64,000 bases of DNA from an uncultured Prevotella sp. (GCA_900550035.1 URQS01000004.1:1-64000), one strand, 5' to 3'; shown: positions 52,709 to 62,750, counted from the stretch's first letter. Translations and numbers: made by a program. Notes: generated by a model not told the origin, from the sequence alone.

Positions 52709-53665
52709 ATGGGAATTTTTGGATTTTTTAATAAGAACAGAAAGGAAGTCCTCGACAACGGACTCGAAAAGACAAAGCACAGCGTTTTTGATAAGATACA
52801 ACGTGCTGTGATGGGTAAGTCGACGGTTGACGACGAGGTGCTCGACAATCTTGAGGAGGCTTTGATTACATCAGATATCGGTGTGGAGACTACTCTGAAG
52901 ATAATCAAGCGTATTGAGGAACGTGTGGCTCGTGACAAGTATGTGTCGACATCAGAGCTTAACCGAATCATGCGCGACGAGATTGCTTCGCTATTGACAG
53001 AGAATCATACTGGCGACAATGACGATTGGGATTTGCCTACCGAGCACAAGCCATACGTGATTTTGGTTGTTGGAGTGAATGGCGTTGGCAAGACTACGAC
53101 TATTGGCAAGCTTGCCTATCAGTTCAAGAAGGCAGGTAAGAAGGTTTATCTCGGTGCTGCTGATACTTTCAGAGCTGCCGCTGTCGAGCAGATTTGTATC
53201 TGGGGTGAGCGTGTTGGTGTGCCGGTAGTAAAGCAGCAGATGGGCTCTGACCCGGCTTCGGTGGCTTTCGATACTTTGTCTTCGGCTAAGGCTAATGGTG
53301 CCGATGTCGTAATTATCGACACAGCTGGACGTCTGCACAACAAGGTGGGACTGATGAATGAGCTGAAGAAGATTAAGGATGTGATGAAGAAGGTGTTGCC
53401 CCAGGCTCCTGATGAAGTGCTCTTGGTGCTTGATGGCAGTACTGGACAGAATGCTTTCGAACAGGCCAAGCAGTTCTCGCAGGTGACACAGATTACTTCG
53501 CTCGCAATTACTAAACTCGATGGTACAGCTAAGGGTGGAGTAGTGATAGGCATCAGTGATCAGTTGAAGGTGCCTGTAAAGTATATCGGACTTGGCGAAT
53601 CGATGGAGGCGTTGCAGTTGTTCAATAAGCGCCAGTTTGTCGACTCGTTGTTCAAACAGGATTAA
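52709..53665 (+). CDS. ftsY: Signal recognition particle receptor FtsY
   Basis: This 318-aa GTPase receives ribosomes carrying the SRP and docks them at SecYEG. The short N-terminal helical N domain is followed by the G domain: GVNGVGKTTTIGKLA (P-loop), DTAGRLHN and TKLDGTAKGG. The acidic A domain found in E. coli is missing, as usual in Bacteroidetes. It lies 14 bp upstream of rimO. Own promoter. Confidence 0.95.
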   Translation: MGIFGFFNKNRKEVLDNGLEKTKHSVFDKIQRAVMGKSTVDDEVLDNLEEALITSDIGVETTLKIIKRIEERVARDKYVSTSELNRIMRDEIASLLTENHTGDNDDWDLPTEHKPYVILVVGVNGVGKTTTIGKLAYQFKKAGKKVYLGAADTFRAAAVEQICIWGERVGVPVVKQQMGSDPASVAFDTLSSAKANGADVVIIDTAGRLHNKVGLMNELKKIKDVMKKVLPQAPDEVLLVLDGSTGQNAFEQAKQFSQVTQITSLAITKLDGTAKGGVVIGISDQLKVPVKYIGLGESMEALQLFNKRQFVDSLFKQD

Positions 53666-53679
53666 GATAAAAGAATTAG

Positions 53680-54981
53680 ATGAAGAAAGGACAGATAGAT
53701 ATCATAACGATGGGATGCTCCAAGAATCTCGTCGACAGTGAGACGCTTATGGCTAAGTTTGAAAAGGCTGGGTATAAGTGTACGCATGATGCAAAACGTA
53801 TAGAGGGAGAGATAGTGGTTGTCAATACCTGCGGATTTATTGAAGATGCAAAGCAGGAGAGTATTGACACTATTCTCGAACTTGTACAGGCCAAGGAAGA
53901 GGGACGCATAGGCAAGTTGTTTGTCATGGGTTGTCTTTCGCAGCGATACAAGGAAGACCTTGAGAAGGAGATTCCTGAGGTAGACAAGTATTACGGCAAG
54001 TTCAATTACAAGCAGTTGCTCGTGGATTTGGGCGAACCGGAAACGCCAGTTACTGAGTCAGCCGAACGTCATATTACAACTCCTCGTCATTATGCCTACA
54101 TCAAGATAAGCGAGGGTTGCGATCGACATTGTGCTTATTGTGCCATACCGATAATAACAGGCAGACACGTCAGCCGTCCAAAGGAAGAAATCCTTGCGGA
54201 AGTGCGCGAACTTGTAGAGCGAGGTGTTAAGGAATTCCAGATTATCGCACAGGAACTGACTTATTATGGTGTTGACATTGATGGCAAGCGCCATATTGCT
54301 GATTTGATAGCTGATATTGCCGATATAAAGGGTGTGAAGTGGGTACGCCTGCATTACGCCTATCCCAACCAGTTCCCGCTCGAATTGCTCGATGTGATAC
54401 GCGAGAAGCCTAACGTATGCAAATATCTCGACATCGCCTTGCAGCATATTTCGGATAATGTATTGACACGCATGCACCGCAATGTTTCCAAAAAGGAGAC
54501 AATGGAGCTGATTGAGAAGATTCGTGAAGGTGTGCCAGGCATCCATCTGCGTACTACACTTATGGTAGGTTTCCCAGGCGAGACCGAGGAAGACTTCCGC
54601 GAACTTGTCGACTTTGTCAAGTGGGCACGTTTTGAACGTATGGGAGCTTTCGCCTATTCGGCTGAGGACGGTACGTATAGTGCAGAGCATTATGAGGACG
54701 ACGTGCCTCAGGAGGAAAAGCAACGCCGACTCGATAAGCTTATGGCTGTGCAGCAACGGATTAGTGCTGAGGTGGAGGCGCTTAAGGTTGGCACTGTGCT
54801 GAAGACAGTTGTCGACCGCAAGGAAGGTGACTATTATATCGGACGTACTGAGTTTTGCTCGCCTGAGGTTGACCCGGAGGTATTGATAAAGGCTGACCAT
54901 CGTCTGCGTGTGGGAAGCTTCTATAATGTACATATTACTGATAGTGACGATTTCGACCTGTATGGTGAGGTGGTCGACTGA
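53680..54981 (+). CDS. rimO: Ribosomal protein S12 methylthiotransferase RimO
   Basis: This 433-aa radical SAM enzyme attaches a methylthio group to Asp of ribosomal protein S12. It shows the N-terminal MTTase domain with CSKNLVDSE and TCGFIEDA, the radical SAM cluster CDRHCAYC (about 147-154), and a C-terminal TRAM domain (about 370-433). The RimO-specific spacing of the first cluster is consistent. It starts 14 bp after ftsY and is the second gene of that operon. Confidence 0.94.
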   Translation: MKKGQIDIITMGCSKNLVDSETLMAKFEKAGYKCTHDAKRIEGEIVVVNTCGFIEDAKQESIDTILELVQAKEEGRIGKLFVMGCLSQRYKEDLEKEIPEVDKYYGKFNYKQLLVDLGEPETPVTESAERHITTPRHYAYIKISEGCDRHCAYCAIPIITGRHVSRPKEEILAEVRELVERGVKEFQIIAQELTYYGVDIDGKRHIADLIADIADIKGVKWVRLHYAYPNQFPLELLDVIREKPNVCKYLDIALQHISDNVLTRMHRNVSKKETMELIEKIREGVPGIHLRTTLMVGFPGETEEDFRELVDFVKWARFERMGAFAYSAEDGTYSAEHYEDDVPQEEKQRRLDKLMAVQQRISAEVEALKVGTVLKTVVDRKEGDYYIGRTEFCSPEVDPEVLIKADHRLRVGSFYNVHITDSDDFDLYGEVVD

Positions 54982-55008
54982 CTGACGTTAAGCTAACCGA
55001 ATGTCTAT

Positions 55009-56568
55009 ATGAACAACAAGGAATATATAGCCGAACTGTCCCGACATACGGGATTCTCGCAAGATGACACACAGCGTATGGTGCGTTGTGTGGTGGAATG
55101 TATGTCGCAGAAGTTTGATGAAGGCGTGGGAATCTGGATAGCCAATTTTGGAATCTTCGAGATCAAGAAGCGTATGGAGCGTATCGTTGTCAATCCGTCA
55201 AATGGGCAGCGTATGCTTGTGCCGCCAAAGATTGTTGTGGCTTTCAAGGCTGAGACATCGGTGAGAAAAACGGCTAATTCGGTTAAGGGTGCTATTGACA
55301 TTACTGAGTTTTGTCAGACTTTGACCGAGCGCTACGGCTTGAACGACAATGACGCCTTGAGCTTTGTACATTTCATGTTTGAGACGGTCAGTGAAGAACT
55401 GCTTGTACATCCCGATGGAACAGTGAAGATAAAAGGACTTGGTTCGTTTAAGACAGGTCGCAGCAAATTTGCGTTTACTCCAGAGGTGATGTTGCGTGAT
55501 CGTATCAACCGTCCTTTCCTACAGTTTGAAACGGTTGTGTTGAACGAAGGGGTAGACTTCTCGGAGATGGATGAAGATGACTTTGTGGATTCGGAAGACA
55601 ATGAAGAGGAAATTTCTACAACAGAGACTGACATTGATAGCTTAGTTGAAACCAATACCGTAGAGAGGGCTATTCCAGTGGCAGAGGCTGCTATAGAAGC
55701 GAATGATGCTTTGCATAATGCAGATGAGCCAGAAGTTACAGCTGATGCTGTTTTGCAAAATGTAGAGGTTAAGACCGAACCTGCAGAGATGGTTAAGGAG
55801 AATTTGGAGTTGGCTGATGACAACGTTGAAGTCGAATCGTCAGTTGAAGCCGAATCCTCTGCCGAAAGTGAGGATGTAACTGATGTACAGTGCGAATGCA
55901 AAAAGGAGGATACAGCTGCTTGTAATCATTCGGATGTTGAGCAGTTGGAACGTGAACGATGCCGTAAGATGGCAGAGCTACTTATGTCTAAAAAAAATAA
56001 ACATAAGGAAGAAGAACCAAAGGTGGTTTGCAGGCAAAAGAATCCCAAACTGACGTATTGGCTCTCTGCTTTGTCATTTTTGCTATTGCTTTGTATAGGA
56101 GCAGGGTTGTATGCGCTTTATGTAAGGATAGAGGCGAGAAATCAAGCCATAGAAAAACTTGAGAAGCAAATAGAAGAAAGAAAACAGGCATTGTCAAAGC
56201 AAGTAGTTGCTAAAAATAAAGTTCAACCAGTTGAAAAGGTTGAAAATAGTGAGTCGATAGCCAGAAAGGATTCTGTGGCAGAGACAAAGCCTGTTGCTGA
56301 GGTTAAGTCAGCCGTAGAGTCAAAGCCACAGGTGCAGACCAGTATAACAGATTATAACTATGACGCACGTGTGAGAACCGGTGCGTATGTTATAGTCGGT
56401 ATAGACCAAGTGGTGACTGTCCAAAAAGGACAGACCCTTGCATCTATCAGTAAGGCTTTCTTGGGCGATGGCATGGAGTGCTATGTCGAAGTACTGAACA
56501 AATGTACAGAGGTGAAACCTGGTGAAAAATTGAAAATCCCCAAGCTTAAACTTAAGAAAAGAATCTGA
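55009..56568 (+). CDS. Tandem HU-domain protein with transmembrane helix and LysM domain
   Basis: This 519-aa protein carries two HU/IHF-type DNA-binding domains (about 1-92 and 96-180), each with the beta-arm pattern; the first has NPSNGQRM and VPPKIVVAFK. An acidic linker (about 185-345) rich in Glu and Asp follows, then one transmembrane helix (about 347-371), a coiled coil, and a C-terminal LysM domain (about 461-514) with TVQKGQTLASI and GEKLKIPKLK. The N-terminus would be cytoplasmic and the LysM periplasmic, so the protein could connect DNA to peptidoglycan across the membrane. It follows rimO by 28 bp. Confidence 0.85.
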   Translation: MNNKEYIAELSRHTGFSQDDTQRMVRCVVECMSQKFDEGVGIWIANFGIFEIKKRMERIVVNPSNGQRMLVPPKIVVAFKAETSVRKTANSVKGAIDITEFCQTLTERYGLNDNDALSFVHFMFETVSEELLVHPDGTVKIKGLGSFKTGRSKFAFTPEVMLRDRINRPFLQFETVVLNEGVDFSEMDEDDFVDSEDNEEEISTTETDIDSLVETNTVERAIPVAEAAIEANDALHNADEPEVTADAVLQNVEVKTEPAEMVKENLELADDNVEVESSVEAESSAESEDVTDVQCECKKEDTAACNHSDVEQLERERCRKMAELLMSKKNKHKEEEPKVVCRQKNPKLTYWLSALSFLLLLCIGAGLYALYVRIEARNQAIEKLEKQIEERKQALSKQVVAKNKVQPVEKVENSESIARKDSVAETKPVAEVKSAVESKPQVQTSITDYNYDARVRTGAYVIVGIDQVVTVQKGQTLASISKAFLGDGMECYVEVLNKCTEVKPGEKLKIPKLKLKKRI

Positions 56569-56708
56569 AAAAATAACTGATTGTATGCAATAATTCGCTT
56601 CCCTTATATTATTAATAAGGTGTAGATTGTTGCCATGTTGCTTTTTGTCAACAAAAGAGGGTACGGACATGCTGTTTTTGCCCTTCCGAAATAAATAAGT
56701 TGGTTTTA

Positions 56709-56740
56709 TTTGTTCTTCTCGAAAATAAATTGTAACTTCG
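56709..56740 (+). promoter_or_regulatory. Promoter for serC
   Basis: TTTG (56709-56712) and TAacTTcG (56733-56740) are 20 bp apart; one mismatch in the -7 box. The serC start lies 45 bp later. Confidence 0.65.
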
Positions 56741-56784
56741 CTATCGAAAGAACATTTAAATATTAACTTAATAACAAACAGCAC

Positions 56785-57852
56785 ATGAAGAAGTACAACT
56801 TTAATGCTGGTCCTTCAATACTCCCGCGTGAAGTGATTGAGAATACAGCAAAACAGATTTTAGATTTTAACGGCTCAGGACTCTCTTTGGCAGAGATTAG
56901 CCATAGAGCCAAGGACTTCCAGCCCGTAGTAGACGAGGCTGTAGCCCTTATCAAGGAACTTTTAGGAGTTCCCGAGGGATATTCTGTATTGTTCCTTGGT
57001 GGAGGTGCTTCGCTTGAATTCTGTATGGTTCCTTTCAACTTCCTTATCAAGAAGGCTGGTTATGTAAACACTGGTACTTGGGCTAAGAAGGCTATGAAGG
57101 AAGCAAAATTGTTCGGAGATGTTGTTGAAGTAGCTTCATCAGCCGAAGCCGGCTACACATACTATCCGAAGGACTACGAATGCCCTGCTGATTTGGATTA
57201 TTTGCACATCACTACTAACAACACAATTTACGGTACAGAAATTCGTAAAGACCCAGAAGTTCCTGTAAGACTCATTGGTGATATGTCGTCAGACATCTTC
57301 AGCCGCCCAATTGACGTGGCTAAGTACGACTGCATCTATGCCGGTGCTCAGAAGAACCTTGCAATGGCAGGTGTTACACTTGTTATCGTGAAGGACGAAG
57401 TGTTGGGCAAGGCTCCTCGTCAGATTCCTACAATGCTCGACTATCGCACACACGTAGAGAAGGGTTCTATGTTCAATACACCTCCAGTAGTGCCTATCTA
57501 TTGTGCTCTTGAGACATTGCGTTGGATTAAGAAGAACGGTGGAGTAGAGGAGATGGACCGTCGTGCCAAGGAGCGTGCCGAGATGCTGTATGCTGAAATC
57601 GATCGCAACAAGTTGTTCCGTGGTACTGTAGAGCCAGAGTCTCGCTCACTTATGAACATCTGCTTCGTTATGAACGATGAGTATAAGGATCTTGAGAAGC
57701 CGTTCCTCGACTATGCAGTAGCTCATGGTATGGTAGGTATCAAGGGTCACCGCTCAGTAGGCGGATTCCGTGCAAGCTGCTACAATGCTCTTCCGCTTGA
57801 GTGTGTAGAGGCTCTTGTTAAGTGCATGCAGGATTTTGAGGCAGAGCACTAA
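56785..57852 (+). CDS. serC: Phosphoserine aminotransferase
   Basis: This 355-aa PLP enzyme converts 3-phosphohydroxypyruvate to phosphoserine in serine synthesis and also serves pyridoxal phosphate synthesis. The N-terminus FNAGPSILPREVIE is typical, and the PLP lysine is in AGAQKNLAMAG (about 191-201). The terminal GHRSVGGFRASCYNAL is conserved. It is followed by serA after 44 bp, forming a serine-biosynthesis operon. Confidence 0.95.
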   Translation: MKKYNFNAGPSILPREVIENTAKQILDFNGSGLSLAEISHRAKDFQPVVDEAVALIKELLGVPEGYSVLFLGGGASLEFCMVPFNFLIKKAGYVNTGTWAKKAMKEAKLFGDVVEVASSAEAGYTYYPKDYECPADLDYLHITTNNTIYGTEIRKDPEVPVRLIGDMSSDIFSRPIDVAKYDCIYAGAQKNLAMAGVTLVIVKDEVLGKAPRQIPTMLDYRTHVEKGSMFNTPPVVPIYCALETLRWIKKNGGVEEMDRRAKERAEMLYAEIDRNKLFRGTVEPESRSLMNICFVMNDEYKDLEKPFLDYAVAHGMVGIKGHRSVGGFRASCYNALPLECVEALVKCMQDFEAEH

Positions 57853-57896
57853 ACTGTAGCGTTATCTTATCGTATAATTATTAAAAATCGTTTACT

Positions 57897-58814
57897 ATGA
57901 AAATATTGGTGGCAACCGAGAAACCGTTTGCAGCAGCAGCCGTGAATGGTATTAAGGCAGAAATTGAAGGAGCGGGCAACGAGCTTGTTCTCCTTGAGAA
58001 ATATACTGACAAGCAGCAGCTTCTCGACGCTGTAGTTGATGCCGATGCAATGATTATCCGTTCGGACAAGGTTACTCCCGAGGTGCTCGACGCTGCTAAG
58101 CAGCTCAAGATTGTAGTTCGTGCAGGTGCCGGATACGACAATGTAGACTGTGCTTATGCCAAGGAGAAGGGTGTAGTCGTTGAGAATACACCTGGACAGA
58201 ACTCGAATGCTGTTGCCGAACTTGTATTCGGTTTGCTGGTTTATGCAGTTCGTAATTTCTACAACGGCAAGTCTGGTTCTGAACTTCTGGGCAAGAAGCT
58301 TGGTATTCTCGCTTTTGGTAATGTAGGTCGCAATGTGGCTCGCATCGCAAAGGGCTTCGGTATGGAAGTTTCTGCTTACGACGCTTTCTGTCCGAAGGAA
58401 GCTATTGAGGCTGCTGGTGTTACTGCTGTTGATTCGCAGGATGCTCTCTTCGAGAATTGTGATGTGGTTTCGCTCCATATTCCCGCTACTCCTCAGACCA
58501 AGCAGAGTATCAATGCCGCTCTTGTCGGTAAGATGAAGAAGAATGCTATCCTCGTTAACACAGCACGCAAGGAAGTAATCAATGAGCCTGAGTTGCTCAA
58601 ACTTATGGAAGAGCGCACCGATATCAAGTACGTTACCGATATTATGCCTGATGCAGATGCTGAGTTCCGTAAATTTGAAGGTCGCTACTTCTCTACACCT
58701 AAGAAGATGGGTGCACAGACAGCCGAGGCCAACATAAATGCAGGTATTGCTGCTGCTAAGCAGATAAATGCTTTCTTCAATGAGGGATGCACTAAGTATC
58801 AAGTAAACAAGTAA
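57897..58814 (+). CDS. serA: D-3-phosphoglycerate dehydrogenase
   Basis: This 305-aa NAD-dependent enzyme catalyses the first step of serine synthesis. It has the Rossmann motif LAFGNVGRNVARI (about 139-151), the catalytic Arg in NTARKEVI and a likely Glu in the following helix. It is the short Bacteroidetes form, without the C-terminal ACT or regulatory domain, so feedback inhibition by serine is not expected. It follows serC in one operon; a DUF1015 gene follows. Confidence 0.92.
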   Translation: MKILVATEKPFAAAAVNGIKAEIEGAGNELVLLEKYTDKQQLLDAVVDADAMIIRSDKVTPEVLDAAKQLKIVVRAGAGYDNVDCAYAKEKGVVVENTPGQNSNAVAELVFGLLVYAVRNFYNGKSGSELLGKKLGILAFGNVGRNVARIAKGFGMEVSAYDAFCPKEAIEAAGVTAVDSQDALFENCDVVSLHIPATPQTKQSINAALVGKMKKNAILVNTARKEVINEPELLKLMEERTDIKYVTDIMPDADAEFRKFEGRYFSTPKKMGAQTAEANINAGIAAAKQINAFFNEGCTKYQVNK

Positions 58815-58820
58815 TATACA

Positions 58821-58907
58821 TAAAGCCCTACCCCCAACCCCTCCCCATCGTAAAGAGGGAAGTAGAATGTTTATAAAAAATGATAATTCTCTGGGGATAG
58901 GGCTTTA
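58821..58907. repeat. Inverted repeat of CCCTACCCC type between serA and DUF1015
   Basis: Arms TAAAGCCCTACCCC (58821-58834) and GGGGATAGGGCTTTA (58893-58907) pair with a long loop. This is a Bacteroidetes intergenic repeat and may also end the serA transcript. Confidence 0.75.
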
Positions 58908-58944
58908 ACTGATTCCTTAAAATCTAAAAACGATTAAAAATTTT

Positions 58945-60191
58945 ATGGCTACAATAAAACCCTTTAAAGGACTGCGCCCTCCACACGATTTGGTGGAGCG
59001 TGTAGAGTCACGACCTTACGATGTCCTCAACTCGGAAGAAGCCCGTGCCGAAGCAGGCGATAACGAGATGAGTCTTTATCATATCATCAAACCCGAGATT
59101 GATTTCGAACCAGGTGCAAGCGAGTACGACCCTCGTGTCTACAAGCAGGCTGCCGACAACTTCCGTAAATTCCAGGAGAAAGGTTGGCTTGTACAGGACG
59201 ACAAGGAGCAGTATTACATCTACGCCCAGACAATGAATGGCAAGACACAGTACGGTCTCGTTGTAGGAGCCTTCGTCAATGACTATATGAACGGTGTAAT
59301 CAAGAAGCACGAGCTTACTCGTCGAGACAAAGAGGAAGACCGTATGAAGCATGTGCGCGTATGCGATGCCAATATCGAGCCTGTATTCTTTGCCTATCCC
59401 GACAACAGCGTGCTCGACGAACTCATCAACCGCTATGCCGCTACAGTACCTGTTTATGATTTCATAGCACCTATTGACGGTTTCCGCCATCAGTTCTGGA
59501 CAATTTCCGATGATAAGGACATTGCCACCATTACAGAGGAATTCCGCAAAATGCCAGCCCTCTACATAGCCGACGGCCATCATCGTAGTGCAGCGGCAGC
59601 CCTTGTAGGAGCCGAGAAGGCTAAGCAGAATCCGCAGCATGTAGGCAATGAGGAGTACAACTACTTCATGGCGGTATGTTTCCAGGCTTCACAGCTTACA
59701 ATCCTTGACTACAATCGTGTAGTAAAGGATTTGAATGGAATGTCGTCGGAGGAGTTCTTGAAGGCATTGGAGGCTGACTTCATCGTTAAGTGTGAGGGCG
59801 CTGACGAATACAAGCCACAGCATCTGCACGAGTTCTCGCTCTATCTTGACGGCAAGTGGTATTGTCTTGAGGCCAAGGAAGGAACATACGACGGCACTGA
59901 CCCAATCGGAGTGCTCGATGTAGACATCTCAAGCCGACTGATTCTCAACAAGTTGCTTGGTATAACAGATTTGCGTTCTGATAAGCGCATCGATTTTGTC
60001 GGTGGTCTTCGCGGACTCGGCGAATTGAAGCGTCGGTGGATAGTGGCGAAATGCGTGTGGCTTTAGCTCTCTATCCCGTCACAATGCAGCAGATTATGGA
60101 CATAGCCGACAGCGGCAAGATTATGCCTCCTAAGGCTACATGGTTTGAGCCGAAACTCCGCTCTGGGCTTGTTATCCACAAACTTGGTTAA
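58945..60191 (+). CDS. DUF1015 protein, interrupted by a one-base frameshift
   Basis: Restored, this is a 415-aa cytosolic protein of the DUF1015 family, which lies near serA in many bacteria and has no assigned reaction. The pattern RPPHDLVERV at the start, then IADGHHRSAAA (about 209-219) with a His-Asp type site, is conserved. The frame stops at 60066 after GGLRGLGELKRR; adding one G in the GG run near 60035 gives VDSGEMRVALALYPVTMQQI and a further 41 residues to 60191. The last part is a conserved C-terminus, so the truncation is likely a sequence error. Confidence 0.82.
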
Positions 60192-60220
60192 GTTATTAGT
60201 TTTTAATTAATACCTTACAG

Positions 60221-60259
60221 TAGGAGGTTATGGTGTCCACGCCTTAGCCTCCTATTTTT
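60221..60259 (+). terminator. Terminator after DUF1015
   Basis: Arms TAGGAGG (60221-60227) and CCTCCTA (60248-60254), with longer inexact pairing inside, are followed by ATTTTTG. Confidence 0.7.
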
Positions 60260-60335
60260 GTTATTTATTGGCTTTCATTTGTTGCGAGATTATTAATTAA
60301 TAACTGATAATTAATAATTTATAATTTATTTGCAC

Positions 60336-60343
60336 TATCTTTG
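60336..60343 (+). promoter_or_regulatory. -7 element for the IMPACT-family gene
   Basis: TAtcTTTGC fits the -7 consensus. It lies 26 bp before the ATG at 60370; a TTG at 60355 would leave almost no leader. Confidence 0.6.
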
Positions 60344-60369
60344 CATATTATTTATTGAACAACGAGCAA

Positions 60370-60969
60370 ATGGAGCTGATAGATGAATATTTGACAATAA
60401 CAGACAGCCCTGCAGAGGGCTTTTACAGTGAGAAACGAAGCAAGTTTCTCGCTTTTGCCTTTCATGTCACCACAGAAGAGGAGGTGAAAAACATTGTTGC
60501 CGAACATCGCAAGAAGTATTACGATGCCCGCCATGTTTGTTGGGCATATACTCTCGGAGCCGACCATTCGCAATTTCGTGCCAATGACGATGGCGAACCG
60601 AGTAGCACTGCCGGCAAACCAATACTCGGACAGATTACTAAAAACGACCTTACAGATATCCTCATCATCGTTGTGAGATATTATGGAGGAGTGAATCTTG
60701 GCACTAGTGGACTCATAGTAGCCTATCGCACAGCAGCTGCTGAAGCTATAGCCGCTGCCGAGATCGTGAAGCTCTACAAGGAAGAGGAGGTAGTCTACGA
60801 CTTTCCTTATATAATGATGAACGATGTGATGAAGATAATCAAGGAGATGTCGCCTCGCATTGTAGGTCAGACTTACGACAACACCTGTGAGATACGATTG
60901 TCAATAAGGGCCTCGGAGGCTCCGGTATTGAAAGAGAAATTAGAGAAACTGTCGTTCAAGGACGACTGA
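60370..60969 (+). CDS. IMPACT/YigZ-family protein
   Basis: From ATG 60370 this is a 199-aa cytosolic protein of the YigZ/IMPACT family. The N-terminal domain shows YSEKRSKFLAFAF, HVCWAYTLG, the DDGEPSSTAGKPIL motif (around 75-90) and YYGGVNLGTSGLIVAY; the C-terminal part is an EF-G domain V-like fold. Members are linked to translation quality control or ribosome protection, but the exact role in bacteria is unclear. It lies upstream of the sialidase-like gene in the same direction. Confidence 0.88.
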   Translation: MELIDEYLTITDSPAEGFYSEKRSKFLAFAFHVTTEEEVKNIVAEHRKKYYDARHVCWAYTLGADHSQFRANDDGEPSSTAGKPILGQITKNDLTDILIIVVRYYGGVNLGTSGLIVAYRTAAAEAIAAAEIVKLYKEEEVVYDFPYIMMNDVMKIIKEMSPRIVGQTYDNTCEIRLSIRASEAPVLKEKLEKLSFKDD

Positions 60970-61016
60970 ACCGAAAATCCATAAAAAGCCCATAGAAGCT
61001 TATATAACTAAACCCA

Positions 61017-62687
61017 ATGAACAAATATTTATTCTCTATATGTATGGCAGGTGCAATGTTCTTGCATCCTGCCTCTGCCCAGAATAATTTGGACAATCTG
61101 TTGGCACCTCGTGTCACTGGTGTTTCTCCATCCGATGCCTATATTGGTTTGAGCAGAATGGCTGATGGAGAAATCAGACATTACAATTATGGTGAACACC
61201 CTGAGGAAGACAAGCCTCTTAATCTGTCGAGCCGTGATAACGGACTTACTTGGAAGAAGGTTCACCTCTCGCGTGATTTGTCCTATGCCGACCAACGCTC
61301 ACCCGTGAGCGGAGAATATATACGTCTGTTTTGTGCTAACAATAAAGTATATGCCATGCGCACAGATGGAGGACTCGACGGAGGACGCACCATCAAGGTT
61401 ATTGACAACAAGGCTGGCATCATGAACAAGCCGCCTATCTTTATCCGTAATGGCAAGCGCATTATCTCAGGTGCCCACCGTACCGACCGGAGTGGCTCTT
61501 ATGTATATTATTCTGATGATGACGGACTTACGTGGAAAGCATCTACCCAAGTCACTGCTCCCCCTCATGTGAAAGGCGGTTTTCATCAAGGAGTGCGTTG
61601 GAATCATAATGCTGTAGAACCAACGATAGTTGAGCTTAATGACGGACGCCTTTGGATGATTATGCGCACAGCACAAGACAAGCATTATCAGTCGTTCTCG
61701 TCAGATGGCGGCGAGACATGGAGCGAGGCGACACCCTCTCCTTTCTATGGAACCATCACAATGCCTACGTTGTATCGAATGGGTGATGGCCGACTGCTGT
61801 TCTTTTGGTGCAATACCACTCCTTTGCCCGAATTGCCTACTGCCAATGGAGTATGGGATGATGTGTTCACCAATCGCGACGCTCTGCATGCTGCTATCTC
61901 CGAGGACGATGGAAGAACATGGATAGGATTCCGCGAATTGCTGCTTAATGATGAGCGAAATTCAAGTAACTTTGGCACAACACGGCCTGGCGAAGACAAG
62001 AGTGTACATCAGGTGCAGGCTGTAGAGGTAGCACCTGGCAAGATTCTTGTGTCTGCCGGACAGCATAAGTTATGTCGCAAGTTGCTTCTATTTGATGTAA
62101 AATGGCTATACGAAAAGGAAAGAACATGCGACTTCAGTGAAGGGTTGGCCAATTGGTCTGCATTCCGTTATTATAAAGGCATTGTGGGACATTGTTGCTA
62201 CAATCGCCAGGTGGCCCCTCTACTGACTGCTCATCCCGACAATGCGCAACTTAAGGTAATGCGCATAGGCTATACACCCAACGATTCTTTGCTTAATGAT
62301 GTGGATGGAGCCTTATGGAATTTTCCTGCCACACGAAATGGAGAGGTTGGTGTGCGTGTCAAGATGGGCGAATCGTCCAAGCCTATTCAGCTTATCTTAA
62401 ACGACCGATGGTTTAATCCTACCGACAGTGTGTCTGCTGCTGAAGGTTTATACGTTATTTCCATTAGCCGCAAGCACTTGGGCATTAAGGACAACCGCTG
62501 GCATGACTTAGTGGTGAAATGGGAAGAAAACAAGAACGCATCTGTTTGGATAGACAATAAGAAACGCCATAGCATAAAATGCAGGAAACGTACCGAGCAT
62601 GGCGTCTCCTATTTGCATCTGTTGGGAGGACGCATTCCCGATAATACTGGCGTGTTGATAGAAAAAGTATATAGCAAAAGCCGATAG
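61017..62687 (+). CDS. Exported sialidase-like (Asp-box) glycoside hydrolase
   Basis: This 556-aa protein has a signal peptide (about 1-21) and a beta-propeller with four Asp boxes: around 72-79 (SRDNGLTW), 166-173 (SDDDGLTW), 228-235 (SSDGGETW) and 295-302 (SEDDGRTW). EPTIVEL (Glu201) and IMRTAQDKH (Arg217) resemble GH33 catalytic residues, but the usual N-terminal Arg-Ile-Pro is not evident. After residue 390 a second, beta-rich C-terminal domain follows. It may cleave sialic acid or a related sugar from host or diet glycans. Sialidase is the best guess; another GH with the fold is possible. Confidence 0.72.
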   Translation: MNKYLFSICMAGAMFLHPASAQNNLDNLLAPRVTGVSPSDAYIGLSRMADGEIRHYNYGEHPEEDKPLNLSSRDNGLTWKKVHLSRDLSYADQRSPVSGEYIRLFCANNKVYAMRTDGGLDGGRTIKVIDNKAGIMNKPPIFIRNGKRIISGAHRTDRSGSYVYYSDDDGLTWKASTQVTAPPHVKGGFHQGVRWNHNAVEPTIVELNDGRLWMIMRTAQDKHYQSFSSDGGETWSEATPSPFYGTITMPTLYRMGDGRLLFFWCNTTPLPELPTANGVWDDVFTNRDALHAAISEDDGRTWIGFRELLLNDERNSSNFGTTRPGEDKSVHQVQAVEVAPGKILVSAGQHKLCRKLLLFDVKWLYEKERTCDFSEGLANWSAFRYYKGIVGHCCYNRQVAPLLTAHPDNAQLKVMRIGYTPNDSLLNDVDGALWNFPATRNGEVGVRVKMGESSKPIQLILNDRWFNPTDSVSAAEGLYVISISRKHLGIKDNRWHDLVVKWEENKNASVWIDNKKRHSIKCRKRTEHGVSYLHLLGGRIPDNTGVLIEKVYSKSR

Positions 62688-62713
62688 GGGAAAAATAAAT
62701 CTTTGAATGTATG

Positions 62714-62745
62714 ATAAGGCTATGGCGAGAACGCCATAGCCTTAT
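62714..62745. terminator. Perfect bidirectional terminator
   Basis: Arms of 14 bp at 62714-62727 and 62732-62745 are perfect with a 4-nt loop. It separates the sialidase-like gene and the convergent ABC ATPase gene. Confidence 0.82.
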
Positions 62746-62750
62746 TCATA

